Source: CAWGYT01 sp963826795
Lineage (GTDB): Bacteria > Planctomycetota > Planctomycetia > Pirellulales > Pirellulaceae
Length of the DNA stretch: 64,000 nucleotides
Direction of reading: 5' to 3'
NCBI GenBank assembly: GCA_963826795.1
Contig: CAWGYT010000015.1
Span: forward strand, 1-64,000
Positions 17,951 through 29,318 of this stretch are shown piece after piece. Under the pieces are notes generated by a model. The model saw only the letters and a list, made by a program, of their open reading frames with translations, was not told the origin of the DNA and made no database searches. A program made the translations under genes and the position numbers. Position 1 is the first letter of the stretch. Each line of letters opens with the position of its first letter.

Positions 17951-18706
17951 TCACCGCGCGTACTTCGCCCGTAACGCTCTTAGGGCGTCATCGGGGAACT
18001 GCCACGGTTCGAGGCCATCGAACTTCCATTCACCCGTTCGAATGGACTGTTCGTGCAGCTCTTGGATCTCACGATTCGCTTTCACGATTTTCTCGTTTCC
18101 TTGATCCAAGGCCTCTGATAGTTGGGCTTCGATTTGTTCCTCGATCTGCTTGGGACTGACGAACGTCGGCTTGGTTCTGTTTCCTTTCAATCGCTCGATC
18201 TGCGCGTTGATTACCTCGCCGATTTCCCGTGCTTTCGCCTTCACGGCCGCCCGGTTTCTGGACGATTTCGTCGCCTCCGCCGGTTGGGCAAGCGTGTCGC
18301 CGGTGTAGGGAACCATCGACATGATCGAAAGCCCCGTACTGAGCAAACTGCCTTCTTTGAAACCAAATGCAGCACCGACGGCCTCGCGGATGGGTGTACG
18401 GTCGCCCAGTCCGGCAAGATCGACCGCGGCACTCGCGACCTCTTCCGTCATTTCCAACACAATCTGGTCCAGGTCCTGCTCCAGCTTTCGAACGATCGCT
18501 TCCACGCCGAGTACCAAACGATCCCTGCGGGCAACGACGCCAGCCGCGTGGTCTCTGACACCGAGTGGTCCGGGCGTATCGCCCAGGATCGCGAGTCGAC
18601 TCGGATCCGCGGCGTCGTCTCGCCCCAGCGGCCCGGCCGAGCGTGACGGATGGAGGTTCGCCGTCGCGAGCACAACGCGACACGGGCCCGGTTGTTGTGA
18701 ATTCAT
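17951..18706 (-). CDS. unknown protein between vgrG and the cysteine protease
   Basis: The predicted product has 251 residues; the first 50 or so look low in quality, so the true start may be later. The central segment GLSIMSMVPYTGDTLAQ resembles the short Pro-Gly-Asp hydrophobic motif that precedes toxin domains in some polymorphic toxins. The C-terminal half (about 145-225) is a charged helix likely to form a coiled coil (QIEEQIEAQLSEALDQGNEKI). Position suggests an adaptor, chaperone or part of the effector; it does not match DUF4123, DUF1795 or DUF2169 adaptors by eye. Confidence 0.5.
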   Translation of the reverse strand: MNSQQPGPCRVVLATANLHPSRSAGPLGRDDAADPSRLAILGDTPGPLGVRDHAAGVVARRDRLVLGVEAIVRKLEQDLDQIVLEMTEEVASAAVDLAGLGDRTPIREAVGAAFGFKEGSLLSTGLSIMSMVPYTGDTLAQPAEATKSSRNRAAVKAKAREIGEVINAQIERLKGNRTKPTFVSPKQIEEQIEAQLSEALDQGNEKIVKANREIQELHEQSIRTGEWKFDGLEPWQFPDDALRALRAKYAR

Positions 18707-18849
18707 CGGGGTCTCTCGCGAGCGGGTGAAATTGCCGCCGTCACGACTTGAGGACGGCCAGTGGTCATGCGTTCGGCAGCTGTTGTCGCGGCCAGCGGAG
18801 TGCTAAAAGCGGAGCGCGCCTCGTCCGACGCGCCGCCCAAAACGGACGC

Positions 18850-21004
18850 TCAGTCGCAGGACTTGCGACCCGTCTTGGAATCGTCGGCCACGTCCGGTTC
18901 CGTGGGAGCTGCTTCTTGTGGCTGATCCGGGTCGGTCGGATTGGCACCGGAACCGGAACCCGGCGCTCCTCCGCTATTGATGTTGACCAAGGTCCCCATG
19001 ATGCTGACACCCGCCGGACCGATGGTCACGAAGTTTGTTCCCGCCTTGAGCGTTAACTGCATTCCCGCCTCGATCACCACGTTCATCCCGGCCTTGAGGT
19101 GAACCTCCATTCCCGCATCAAGGGCGTAGTTCATGCCGACCTTCTCGGCTCGGCTCATGGCCACGTGATCGCTCGCCGAACCTTGAACTTTCTCGTTGCG
19201 ATCTCCTTCCACGGTGAGGTGGAAGCCTTCCATCCCGATCTTTCGCGTCTCTTTTTTCTCCACCACGACGTCCAGCTTGCCGCCATCGCTGGCACCTCCG
19301 TTGCCAATCATCAGCTGCGTGCTGCCCTCGACGTGATGCGTCTGGCTCCCTTTGATATTGAGATGCTGATCCCCGTAAACCATCTCGCGCTGGTCACCGG
19401 TTTTACTGCCATCTTTCTCCGCTCCAATAATCTGGTGGCGATGACCGAATGTCCGAGCCAGCGAATCGTTTTTGACTCGCATCTCGAGATTGCGTTCCGC
19501 ATGCAGGTAAATCTGCTCCTCGTCGGCTTTGTCCTCGAAACGAAGTTCGTTGTGGCCCTCACCCCCGGACGATGAATTGGTCTTGAAATAGGATTTCGTT
19601 TTTTCGTCGGGCAGCTGATACGCCGGCATCTGGTCGGCGTTGTAGACGATCCCTGTGACCAGGGGATTGTCGGGATCGCCTTCGAGGTACGAGACGACGA
19701 CCTCTTGCCCTACGCGTGGCAAGAACATCGAACCCCATCCCCGCCCGGCCGAAGCCTGCATGCAGCGGATCCAGCATGAACTCTTGTCGTCCTTGTTGCC
19801 GTGTCGATCCCAATGAAATTGAACCTTAACTCGGCCGTATTTGTCCGGCCAGATTTCTTCGCCCGGTGGCCCGACGACGACGGCGGTTTGAGCGCCTGGA
19901 CGACGGGTTTGGGTGTGATTCGGTTGGGCCGAATCACCACCGAATCGGGAACGCAAGTGAACGAGTTGTGGTACGTCAATTCGACTCCCGAGCCCGCGGT
20001 GCTGGTCGTATACTCGCCAACCGCTGCAAAATGGGTCACGGACGTAATCACGTATCCTTTGCCCGTCTCCGATTCGCTGATGTGCTCCTTCACCGAGAAC
20101 TTCCCGCCGGGACCAAAGCTGCGGCAATAGCTCGAGCCGATCACGACGTCGTAGGGCACCTCGTCTTCTTCCATGCGAACCTTGACGGAAGCGTCACCAT
20201 CGGATTTCTCCGAGTATTCGCCGGGGAAGTCGAAGATTTCGTATTGCTTGTTGTTCTCCAGGTCCACCACGGTTTCCGTCTGGGCCAGCAGACTTGTCTT
20301 CGGCTTCTCGAAGTTGTAGTCGGTGTGCGCCATTTCCCCGGCCGATACTCGAATTGATGCTCCCAGCCCGATATCAAATCGCCTTTCCCGCCTACGTTGC
20401 GGCGAAAGGTCAACTTGCTTTCCTGGCAATCCGAATAGGCGCTCGTCGTGTCGGCGACCACCATCGTGTGTTTTCCATCGGAGTGCTCAAAGAAGTAGAA
20501 CATCCCGTATTGTTCCATCAGCCGAGACACAAAATTGAATGCCGTCTCGCGATATTGGACACAGTATTCACGCTGCGGGTACGACCGGTTCAGCGAGAGC
20601 GAGTAATCCGTGAAGCCCAGATCATCGAACACTTGTTGGATGATGGCAGGAATCTCTTTGTCCTGGAAAATGCGGCAGTCCGAGGTCCGTGTCAGCATCC
20701 AGGCAGCGGGCACCAATTCGGCGCGATAGCCGCTGAATCGATCGCCTGTGCCCGTGTAGGCAAAGCGACTCACGATTCCGTTAAAGTGACGCTTGTCGCC
20801 GTCGGGGTATTTCAGTGTGACCGTGACTGATTTCCCGACAATCGATTTGGGATCGATCCATTTCTTGTCGGAAAGCAAATCGACGTGGTACGTGAATAAC
20901 CGGGAAAACTCTTCTCTGCCCTGAAAGGACTTGACCAGCAGGGCGTCGTCGCCGAGGGGCGTCGCGATTTCAATCCGATGAGGTTCCTGCTTGAATTTCG
21001 CCAT
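18850..21004 (-). CDS. vgrG: T6SS spike protein VgrG, frame broken twice
   Basis: The reconstructed protein of about 717 residues forms the trimeric tip of the T6SS tube. It opens MAKFKQEPHRIEIATPLGDD, has the gp27-like part (LVKSFQGREEFSRLFTYHVDL, HFNGIVSRF), the gp5 OB part (GEEIWPDKYGRVKVQFHWD, WGSMFLPRVGQEVVV) and a beta-helical needle with repeated GM...L.AG. The C-terminus is a short acidic and Pro-rich tail without an effector domain. Breaks are near 20337 (GGGGAAA run) and 19890. It follows hcp by about 340 bp and a hairpin. Confidence 0.93.
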
Positions 21005-21176
21005 CTTAGAAGCCCCCCACCGGCACTCTCGAACACCCCGATGCCGCGGCGCACCGTGTACGAAACGCGTGAACTAGTTTCACATCCCCGACAAGGCGGT
21101 GCGGACGTCTCGGATTGCAGGCCTCCGAAACAACCACAGCAAAGCACCGACAGGCGGGAGGAGCCGCACCCGCGAT

Positions 21177-21199
21177 CCCGGCTTGCCACACAAGCCGGG
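21177..21199. other. strong hairpin between hcp and vgrG
   Basis: CCCGGCTTG - CCACA - CAAGCCGGG is a perfect 9-bp stem with a 5-nt loop. No T-tract follows in either direction, so it is not a classical terminator; it could stabilise or attenuate the hcp transcript. Confidence 0.5.
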
Positions 21200-21342
21200 A
21201 GCTCCTGACTGCAGGACGCACTTCCCTGAAACCAGGTAGCTCGGCGACCAAGACCGCCGAACTACCGATTCCCTGCCCTCGCCCGCCTCGCATGATTGCC
21301 GGCCTCGATCCCATCTCAAGCCGGAATGCGACCAAGGCACCA

Positions 21343-21832
21343 CTAGGTCTTGTGTTGCTGCGAATCGAATTTGGCGGGAAACTGGCCGGCCGAATTGCCC
21401 TTCGTGTCGTACTTGGTGTACTTCCACTCGATGACGGTGTAGTTCATCGTGATCTCTTCGGTCGGTACCGGATCCTGCGCCTCCGGATCCGTGGAAGCTG
21501 TAACCGGTCAAAATGACATCGTTGAGCTTGACCTCCAGGTTCGTGACGTTCTTCTTATTGATCGTGCTCGTCAAGTGAATCACGACTTCCGGAATGTAAA
21601 CTCCATTGGCGACGGATTCGGCCAGTTTCGGGCTCGAGCTGTCCCAGGTCTTGACGATCACGATGTCTCCTAAAGACGTCTCGCCATTACTTCTCTGGAC
21701 ACCGGTGGCCCCTTGCTGAATGGAACGGAAGATCGGCAGGCTGACCGATTCGACGTAGACCCAGTCCTTGTGACCTTGCTCCTGACTTTCACCCTTGATG
21801 TCGCCCTGTGTTAGATCGATGTATGCCGGCAT
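21343..21832 (-). CDS. hcp: T6SS tube protein Hcp, one frameshift
   Basis: The 163-residue protein polymerises into the inner tube of the T6SS. MPAYIDLTQGDIKGESQE and GETSLGDIVIVKTWDSSSPKL and the end (ITMNYTVIEWKYTKYD) are typical Hcp1 features. The frame breaks at about 21485 (GGATCC-rich stretch); after the shift the protein ends FDSQQHKT at 21343. A strong AAGGAG site lies 7 bp before the ATG. There is a 249-bp gap after clpV. Confidence 0.93.
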
Positions 21833-22081
21833 GGTTCTCTCCTTTTGGAATGTAAATTGCCAACGCTCGCCCAAGTCTCGAAGTTCATTTTGGCGGTTCG
21901 GCTCAGCCTTTCACTCGCCTTGCCGCCCGCCTGACAATGACCGTTATCCTGAATCAACGGCGCGGGTTGCGGCGGTTTCCGAAAAAAAACAGAAATCGGA
22001 TTTCGCCTGGCGTGGCGGCAAACAAAGCGGCCGGCGGCCCAAGGCCCAGCCGCCGCGTTTCTCACACCCCCCAGCGTCCCC

Positions 22082-24804
22082 CTATTGGATCTCGTACAGG
22101 AGGTCTCCCTGATCGTCCAGCGAGATCGACACGGCGCTGACGGTCTGCCCCTCGGCGATGCGGGCCAGAAATTGGGACGACAATTCGGGGAGCATGGTCC
22201 GGCTGAGGATATGGTCGATGTTCCGCGCACCCGTGTCGACTTCGGTACAGCGAGCCGCAATATTGGTGACCAGATCCTCGGCATAGCTGAAGGTCGCCCC
22301 ATAGGTGCTTTGAATCCGCTTGGCGATTCTTCCGAGTTGCAGGCGGACGATCTTCTGCAGCACTTCGTCGGTCAGCGGAAAATAAGGAACCAGCGTCACG
22401 CGACCGAGAAAGGCGGGCTTGAATCGTGCGTCTTTCTGCAGTTCGGAATGCAACAACTTGGCGAGTTCCTCGGGTCCAGGTCGCGTTTCGGCGTCGGCAC
22501 AAAGACTGGCCACGATATCCGTGCACGCATTGCTGGTCATCAGCAGCACCGTGTTCTTGAAGTCGATGTCACGGCCCTCTCCGTCGCGCAGCGTTCCCTT
22601 GTCGAAGACCTGGTAGAAAATCTCCTGCACACCGGGATGTGCCTTTTCGATTTCATCCAGCAGGACGACGCTGTACGGCCGCCGCCGCACCGCCTCGGTC
22701 AAGATCCCGCCCTCCCCGTAGCCGACATAGCCGGGGGGCGATCCCATCAACAACGAGACTTTGTGCTCTTCCTTGAATTCGGACATGTTAATCACCGTCA
22801 TGTTCTGTTCGCCGCCGTACAACAGATCGGCGAGTGTCACGGCGGTTTCCGTTTTCCCGGTGCCGCTGGTGCCGACGAGCAGGAACACGCCGATCGGCCG
22901 CCGTGGATCCGTCATCCCCGCCCGCGACATGCGAATGCTCTGGGTGATGGCTTCCAGCGCGTGATCTTGTCCCACGATCCGCTGCTGCATGGCATCCTTC
23001 AGAGAGAGAATCGTCCGAATCTCGTTGGAAACCATTCGCCCGACCGGAATTCCGCTCCAGCCCGCGACCACTTCCGCCACGGCTTGCCCATCCACGCAAA
23101 CCTGCATCAGGGGATGCTCGCCCTGCAGCGTTTCCAACTGATCGGTCTTCTGTTTGAGTTGTTCCAGCAGCGGCTTCGGTGTCCCGGACCGCGGCAGCGG
23201 ACGGAGCGGCAGCGGACGGGGCGGCAGCGGACGGGGGAGGAGCGGCAGCGGGCGGATCGGCAAGGGCCGTCGCGGCGACTTCGCCGGAAGCCACCTCCAA
23301 CTGTCCGCGGAGTTCCCGGATCTCCTGGATCAAGACCGCTTCCTCCTGCCAGCGCGTTTCCAATTCAGCCAATCGCTTGGCCGTGGCTTCCTTTTCGGCC
23401 GCCAGCGTGCCGAGCCGCTCGGCGTGGTCGCTGCCCGTCACCGACTCGCGGCGGAGAATCTCGATTTCCGTATCAAGATGATGAATGTGCCAACGGCAAT
23501 CATCGATGGCGGGAGGCACGGCCGAGTGACTGATGGCGACGCGGGCACAAGCCGTGTCGAGCAAGCTGACGGATTTATCGGGGAGCTGCCGTCCGGAAAG
23601 GTACCGCTGCGAAAGCCGTACGGACTCAATCACGGCCTCATCCAGCACACGCACACCGTGATGTTTTTCGAGCGTCCCGACCAGGCCCCGCATCATCTCG
23701 ATGGCCGGCAGCTCGTCCGGCTCTTCGACTTTGACCACCTGGAAGCGACGGGCCAGAGCCGCGTCTTTCTCGAAATACTTCTTGTACTCGGCCCAGGTCG
23801 TCGCGGCGATCGTCCGCAGTTCGCCTCGAGCCAGTGCGGGCTTGAGCAGGTTCGCGGCGTCCCCTTGCCCGGCGGCCCCTCCGGCCCCGATCATCGTGTG
23901 GGCCTCGTCGATAAACAAAATGATCGGACGGGGCGATGCCTTGACCTCGTCGATCACCGACTTCAAACGGTTTTCAAATTCGCCCTTCATCCCCGCCCCG
24001 GCCTGCAACAGCCCCAGGTCCAGCGTCCGTAGCTCGACGTTCTTCAGCGCCGGCGGGACGTCTCCGGCAACAATCCGCAGGGCGAAACCTTCCACAACCG
24101 CGGTCTTCCCGACGCCGGCCTCGCCGGTCAAGATCGGATTGTTCTGGCGTCGGCGGGTCAAGATATCGATCACCTGGCGGATTTCGCTCTCGCGGCAAAG
24201 CACGGGATCGATATGGCCCTGCCGAGCTCGACCGGTGAGGTCGATCGTGAACTGCGCGAGTGCCCCGTCGCCCGCCGCGGGCACAGGAGCCCCAACCTCG
24301 CCCGCCGAAGTCATGGTCGGATCATGCGATTCGGACGAGTCGGCCGTGATCGAGCCAAACTCGCCAACCAATTCATGCAGCGAAATCTTGTTGAATTCCG
24401 GCGAGGTTTCGCGCCAGTCGGGCGAGCGAATCGTTGCCCAACAAGGCAACCAAAAGATGTCCCGAACGGATGCGAGGGGCCCGAAAATTGACCGAGGCGA
24501 CAAGCCAGGCGTCGCGGGCCAAATCGATCGTATCCGGCGAGAATCCCGGCGGCCGAGCGTTGCCGGTCTTCAAGCGGTCCAGGGCTCGCGTCAAGTCCGC
24601 TGTCAGGCGAGAAAGGTCGACTTCGAAACGACGAAAAATGGAAATCAGATCGGTGTCCGACGAATCGAGCAACCGCATCAGCCAATGCTCAATCTCGACA
24701 TGATGGTTGGTCCGCGACAAACAGTACGAAGCGGCATCCAGTAACGCCTTGCGGCAGGTGTCGTTGAGTTTGTCGATCAAGGACTTGAGATCAACGCGAG
24801 CCAT
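22082..24804 (-). CDS. tssH: T6SS sheath-recycling AAA+ ATPase ClpV, frame broken twice
   Basis: About 906 residues. The N domain (MARVDLKSLIDKLNDTCRKA, HVEIEHWLMRLLD) should bind the sheath. D1 has GEAGVGKT and ILFIDEAHT; D2 has GTSGTGKT and VVLLDEIEKAH, with NMSEFKEEHKVS. ClpV uses ATP to disassemble contracted TssB/TssC. Breaks fall near 24410 (before SPEFNKISLHEL) and near 23170. An Ala/Pro-rich linker of repeated PSAAA (coded by 12- to 15-bp GC-rich repeats, about 23180-23270) splits the middle domain, an unusual addition. It follows tssG by 156 bp, last in the imp-type block. Confidence 0.93.
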
Positions 24805-24959
24805 AAGACACGTCCTTATCAAAATGCCAATCGAATTCGACATCCGCCGACTAGGCCCGGACACGGGACCCGAGAGGTCTCGCGCTCGCGCCGGCATCCG
24901 GCTCGTCATCCTTGCGCAAATCGTACACGATTTCCCAGATGCCCAACAGACACGTCGGC

Positions 24960-26060
24960 TCAGACCGCCTCCAAACAGAAGACCGCATCATCGACGTCAT
25001 CTTGGAAGGTTGAGTTGCGAATCCAGGTATTCCATCCCAATTGCGAATTCTCGCCGAGCGTGCACCAGGGAACTTCGTCGCGACGCAGAATCAACTGGAC
25101 ATCGAAGGCAAACTCAATTCCAACGTAGGTACGCACGAGTTGGCACAGGGCAAGCAGCACGGAGCTGCCGGGCACGAACTCCAGAAAACGCCGATAATCG
25201 ACCGGCCCCACGCGCACCCGGAACTTGCTTTGCCGATCCCAGACCTGCTCGCCAATGACGGCTCCCTGGCCCAGTTGAGCCCGCGGCCCCGGACGCGCTT
25301 GCCTGGCCGACAACTGTGTTTGAACTTCAGGCTCCAACTGCAGCCACTGACCCTGAAACTGCACGATCGAGACCGTCGCCCCGAGGTAATCCGCCAACAA
25401 ACAACGCAGAGAAACCGCGTTCGGCGGGCGCTGGGTGAGATGCCCGGAATAGTGGAGCAAAGTCCGTTGGGGAATCGCCAAACGATTCGGCAAATGCTCG
25501 GTTCCCAGCCCAATCAAACAGGCCAGAGCATGCGAAAACAGGTCATCCGGGCAGTCCGTCGATTGACATGATTCGACCAGCACGGCGGGGCGGTACTTCT
25601 CCCACGCCCGGTAAAACAGGGAAATGATCCGATGGTTAAACAGATCCAGAAAATCCCGGAGTGCCAGGTTACCGTCACGCACCTGAGCGATGACTAGATT
25701 CGTATAGTGTTGCGGCAGGACTCCGTTGATGCCCGTCAGCCCGAGAAAGTTGACCTGGATCTGGGCCCGTGCGCCCGCAACGTCGTCGTCCGTCTTCGCA
25801 CCGATCGGGCGGTCCCAGCGGACGGACTCGACGTCTGATCCAGCGAACGTGACCGACTGCGTCGCGCGAAAACGGGCGACTTCACGAGCGGGATCTGAAT
25901 CATAGCCAACAGGGGCCGGGCGGTCCGACGCAATGAACTCGCCGCCCGCCTCGATTCCTCGCTGGACAATTCGCACCGCCTGAAAAAAATCGAACACGTG
26001 CGGTTGTTGCGCGAGGGTGTTTCTCACATCAGGAAGCGATCGCCCTGGTTCGGCGGCCAT
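24960..26060 (-). CDS. tssG: T6SS baseplate protein TssG
   Basis: This 366-residue ImpH/VasB protein joins TssF, TssE and TssK in the baseplate wedge. PHVFDFFQAVRIVQ near residue 22, NFLGLTGINGVLPQHYT near 104 and RDFLDLFNHRIISLFYRAWEKY near 135 are diagnostic of the family. The start overlaps the end of tssF by 37 bp. The frame is intact and the length is normal. Confidence 0.95.
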   Translation of the reverse strand: MAAEPGRSLPDVRNTLAQQPHVFDFFQAVRIVQRGIEAGGEFIASDRPAPVGYDSDPAREVARFRATQSVTFAGSDVESVRWDRPIGAKTDDDVAGARAQIQVNFLGLTGINGVLPQHYTNLVIAQVRDGNLALRDFLDLFNHRIISLFYRAWEKYRPAVLVESCQSTDCPDDLFSHALACLIGLGTEHLPNRLAIPQRTLLHYSGHLTQRPPNAVSLRCLLADYLGATVSIVQFQGQWLQLEPEVQTQLSARQARPGPRAQLGQGAVIGEQVWDRQSKFRVRVGPVDYRRFLEFVPGSSVLLALCQLVRTYVGIEFAFDVQLILRRDEVPWCTLGENSQLGWNTWIRNSTFQDDVDDAVFCLEAV

Positions 26061-27893
26061 TGTCGCAGTACCTTTCCTTCGGGGACCAGCAGGGCGCGAA
26101 ACCGCGTAAAGGAGTTAATCGAGGCATACATCGCCAGGACCTGCTCCAACACGCTCGCGAACAGGAACAATCCTTGGCTGGGATCGCGAAAACGTTCTTC
26201 ATCGAAACCGATCGTGACCTCGGTACCGCGCAAACCCCGTGGGAGACCCCGGCAGGCGATCGACGACGGGACGGCTGTGGACCGAGGAAATCCCTCGAAT
26301 TTTCTGTCGGTCGGACTTTGATCCTTGAAAATCGTACAGCTCCAAAATGCCGCGTAGCGCCGCCGCCCCGCCTCCATCGGCCTGCCCCGTTTCGTCAATT
26401 ACGTCGCCCAGGGAAAGCTGATTCAAGGTGAGGTGCGAGATCAGTGACCACAATCCTCGTCGACGGGGCTCGGGCCGGATCGTCCGCGTCGGTCCCTTCC
26501 AGATGTCGATCGAGCGAAAGGGTCCGCCGCTGGAAAGATGTGCTCGAGGTCCCTTCAGGTCGTTCGGAAGATCTCGGTTGAAGCAACTCAGTTCCACGAT
26601 CAGCGTTTCATCGGCATTCTGAGCTGTCACTTGTTCGAGCTGTCGATTGACGAGTGAGAGAAATACGTCCGTGCCCTTGATCGCATGCCCCGCGACGTCC
26701 CGCGCTTGGCGCCGATGACTGGCCCAAAATGTTTCGTTATTTCCGACCGATTGGTCGCTTGATCCGCGACCGTAGAGGGGCGCGTAGACAATTGGATTCT
26801 CGCGGCCCGTGGTCGTCCGAACCTGATCGATCGAATAAACCTCATGAGACAGAGGCGCTCGCACGTCCGGAATCACCGGATGCTCGGAAACATTCGTGCG
26901 CAAGCGAATCGGCTCGGCACGACGTCCATACAAGTTCACGATCGGGGTACAGCCCAGCCGAAACGTTTCCGGCTTGACATATTTCTCCAACTCCGACATT
27001 TCCCGATCCAGATAGATGAACACGTCGATTCGATTCGTGTCCGAAGCGCGCGGATAGGTGTGCAGTCCCTGCAGGTCGAAAAAGAGAAACTTCCAAGGAA
27101 ACGCGAAGTACTCGGTCAGCAAGCCATAACCGGGAAACGAGCGGGGTGGTGTGGGGTAGAGTGACTGGTGCGCCTCGAATCCGACGGGCTGCAGCGCCTC
27201 GGGGGGAAGCGTGACGGCCGCCGCGTCAGACGGAGAACTGGCGACCACGACCTGCACGACGTGGTTCATCAGCAATTCGTACAGCGGCATCGCGTGATGA
27301 TCGTCCGCTTGCAGGAAAAATCTCAAGGAACGAAAATCGGCTGGATCAAACATGCCGAACTTCATGGCGGGTGAGCGGCATGCCAGCCGCAGATGGATCA
27401 GCGCGACGGCGTCCAGGGAGTCACCCGTCTCGGGAGCGGCAAACGGCCGGCGTTTCAGCTCGCCGACCTGCACCCCGATCGGCCAAAGGACGGTCTCGTA
27501 GCACGTCCGGTAAGTACAGTTCACGCCCGACGTCGTCGAGATCTCGAGCGATTCACCCCGCTTCACGCGGTAGCCGGTCGAAAGCTCACCCTGGCTTTCA
27601 TCCAACACGAATTGCACGATCGAGGCGGACGGCAGTGGAGCCAGATAGTGTGGAAAGAGAACATTCAGCAAACCATCCGTCAGCTCGGGAAACTCGTCGT
27701 CCAGCTTGCGGCGCACACGGGCCGTCAGGTAGGCGAACGCTTCGATCAGACGTTCGACATGAGGATCGTCGATCGACCCGGGTCGGATACCCAACCGATT
27801 GGCTTCCTGCGAGTGCTGCTGGGCAAAGCCTTCGGCCAAGCGCCGAATGTAAGTCAGCTCGCGCTGATAATAGGGCAACAAATCATCTGCCAA
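26024..27893 (-). CDS. tssF: T6SS baseplate protein TssF, one frameshift
   Basis: About 622 residues of the ImpG/VasA family. It opens LLPYYQRELTYIRRLAEGFA and has HVERLIEAFAYLTARVRRKLDD and TDGLLNVLFPHYLAPLPS, all diagnostic. The C-terminal part (RGTEVTIGFDEERF, LFLFASVLEQVLAMYASINSFTRF) lies in another frame after a break near 26240-26250 in a CCCCGTGGGAGACCCC stretch. The start is a TTG at 27893, 3 bp after the tssE stop, so coupling to tssE is likely. Confidence 0.93.
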
Positions 27894-27896
27894 CGT

Positions 27897-28388
27897 TCAG
27901 TCTCCCCGCACGCTGAAGGTTCCCGAAGCCGGCTCCATGACCGAAACAAACTCCACTTCTTCGGCGTCCAGTTCGGTGACCAGGACGGCATAGATGCGGA
28001 ACCGCAATTCGCGCCGAATCGGCTCCTTCTCGGGATTGGTCAACTCCAACCGCACGCGGCGCAAACGAGGCTCGAAACGCTCAACGGACTGCCTCAGCGT
28101 CTCCAAGAAGTCTTCGCGGTTACGCAGCGACGTGGCGCTGGCCCCGGTGAAGTCGGGAATCCCGAACCGAACCAGGGACCGCGACAACTCATCCAGGCCA
28201 GGGGGAATTTCCGTGATTTGCCAGCGCGTATTGAACAGGTTCTGCAGATCCCGCTGGATGGCGTCCTTTTTCTGGCGGACCAGAATCGCCTTATTGCGAC
28301 GGAGTTCATCCTGAGTCGGGCGTGCTTGGCCCATCAACCGATCCAGGATGGAGGGCATCAGCGGGTGTTCGAATTCCGAGTTCTCCAT
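27897..28388 (-). CDS. tssE: T6SS baseplate protein TssE (gp25-like)
   Basis: This 163-residue gp25-family protein starts sheath assembly on the baseplate. SILDRLMG and the region IQRDLQNLFNTRW near residue 46, then GIPDFTGASATS, fit the family. The ATG at 28388 (MENSEFEHPL) is chosen because AGAGGA lies 6 bp upstream; an ATG six codons earlier has poorer spacing. It is packed between tagJ and tssF. Confidence 0.93.
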   Translation of the reverse strand: MENSEFEHPLMPSILDRLMGQARPTQDELRRNKAILVRQKKDAIQRDLQNLFNTRWQITEIPPGLDELSRSLVRFGIPDFTGASATSLRNREDFLETLRQSVERFEPRLRRVRLELTNPEKEPIRRELRFRIYAVLVTELDAEEVEFVSVMEPASGTFSVRGD

Positions 28389-28444
28389 GCCGCTTCCTCT
28401 TGACATCCTTCCTGACGCAGCCGCGGATTGAGCTCCCAACCGGA

Positions 28445-29242
28445 TCAACTCGGGCGCTTGAAGCTCATCTCGGAGATCTGAGCCATCGGCCGCGCTTCGC
28501 CGCTCAGCCAAAGCACGCGGTGTCCGAGCCCTCGCACTGGCTCGCCCTCGTTCGACTTCCACTCCGTGGCCTTTCCCAGCCGGATTTCTTCGTCGGCGGA
28601 GCTGGCGGAATCGATGTAGAGTTGGGGCACGTAGACCACACCCTGCAATTCGTCCGAAACATCCATTCGAGCGGCCCGCCAGAGGACGTCAATCGGAGAT
28701 TCCATATGGAGCAGGGCCAAGCGCCGAATTCGCTCGAATGGGACCCAATAATACGTTCCGTGACTGGTCAGGACTTCGAGGAACGGCGCGGTCAGGTCAT
28801 CGAAGTCGCGCATGTCCTCAAAATTGTGGCCGTCGCACTTCCCCGCGACCGCCGGCCGCATTTCCTCGGCACGCTCCAAGATCTGCTTGGCCGATTCGGG
28901 CCTGCCTTCCCGCAATTCGACGGACGCCTCGAGATGCAACTTGAGGTAATCCGGGGGATTTTCTAAGAACTGCGGCAGCCAGCCGCCATCAAAAAATTTC
29001 TGCCGTGCCTGGGCCGCGGAAACCAAGTTCTGCAGCAACAAAATCGCCTGTTCACGATCGGGAAACTGGATCTGCAAGGTCTTCAGATGCGACTCCGCCC
29101 GCTCAAACTCGCCCGCGAAGCAGAGCAACTGTGCCAGCAGATCCCGCTGTTCGGGTTTGTTGGGCGCCTGCTTCACGCCCGCGACCGCGGCTTGGATGGC
29201 TTCGTCCAATTTGCCAGCGCGAAAAAGCTCTAATGCATCCAC
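28445..29242 (-). CDS. tagJ: T6SS accessory protein TagJ (ImpE/SciE)
   Basis: The 265-residue protein belongs to the ImpE family, TPR-like helical proteins that bind the sheath and ClpV. LFRAGKLDEAIQAAVAGVKQ at the start and RDLLAQLLCFAGEFERAE, then GTYYWVPFERIRRLAL and DVLWRAARM, match the family. The GTG at 29242 (VDALELFRAG) is preferred; the 40 or so upstream in-frame codons are Arg-rich and look non-coding. Its place between tssC2 and tssE is that of impE. Confidence 0.88.
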   Translation of the reverse strand: MDALELFRAGKLDEAIQAAVAGVKQAPNKPEQRDLLAQLLCFAGEFERAESHLKTLQIQFPDREQAILLLQNLVSAAQARQKFFDGGWLPQFLENPPDYLKLHLEASVELREGRPESAKQILERAEEMRPAVAGKCDGHNFEDMRDFDDLTAPFLEVLTSHGTYYWVPFERIRRLALLHMESPIDVLWRAARMDVSDELQGVVYVPQLYIDSASSADEEIRLGKATEWKSNEGEPVRGLGHRVLWLSGEARPMAQISEMSFKRPS

Positions 29243-29282
29243 CGACTGAGTCTCCCGATAATTGCCGCAAACGAGTTTCTGA

Positions 29283-29318
29283 CGCCGGCTGCCGCGCCGC
29301 GCACGGCAGCTGCCGGCG
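29283..29318. other. GC-rich hairpin in the tssC2-tagJ gap
   Basis: GCCGGCTGCCG pairs with CGGCAGCTGCCGGC around a GC-rich loop, with a 3-base bulge. It lies in the 200-bp gap between two T6SS genes and has no T-tract. Confidence 0.35.

Noticed and set aside
18850..19000. Effector domain at the VgrG C-terminus
   Set aside because: The tail is short, acidic and Pro-rich and has no domain.
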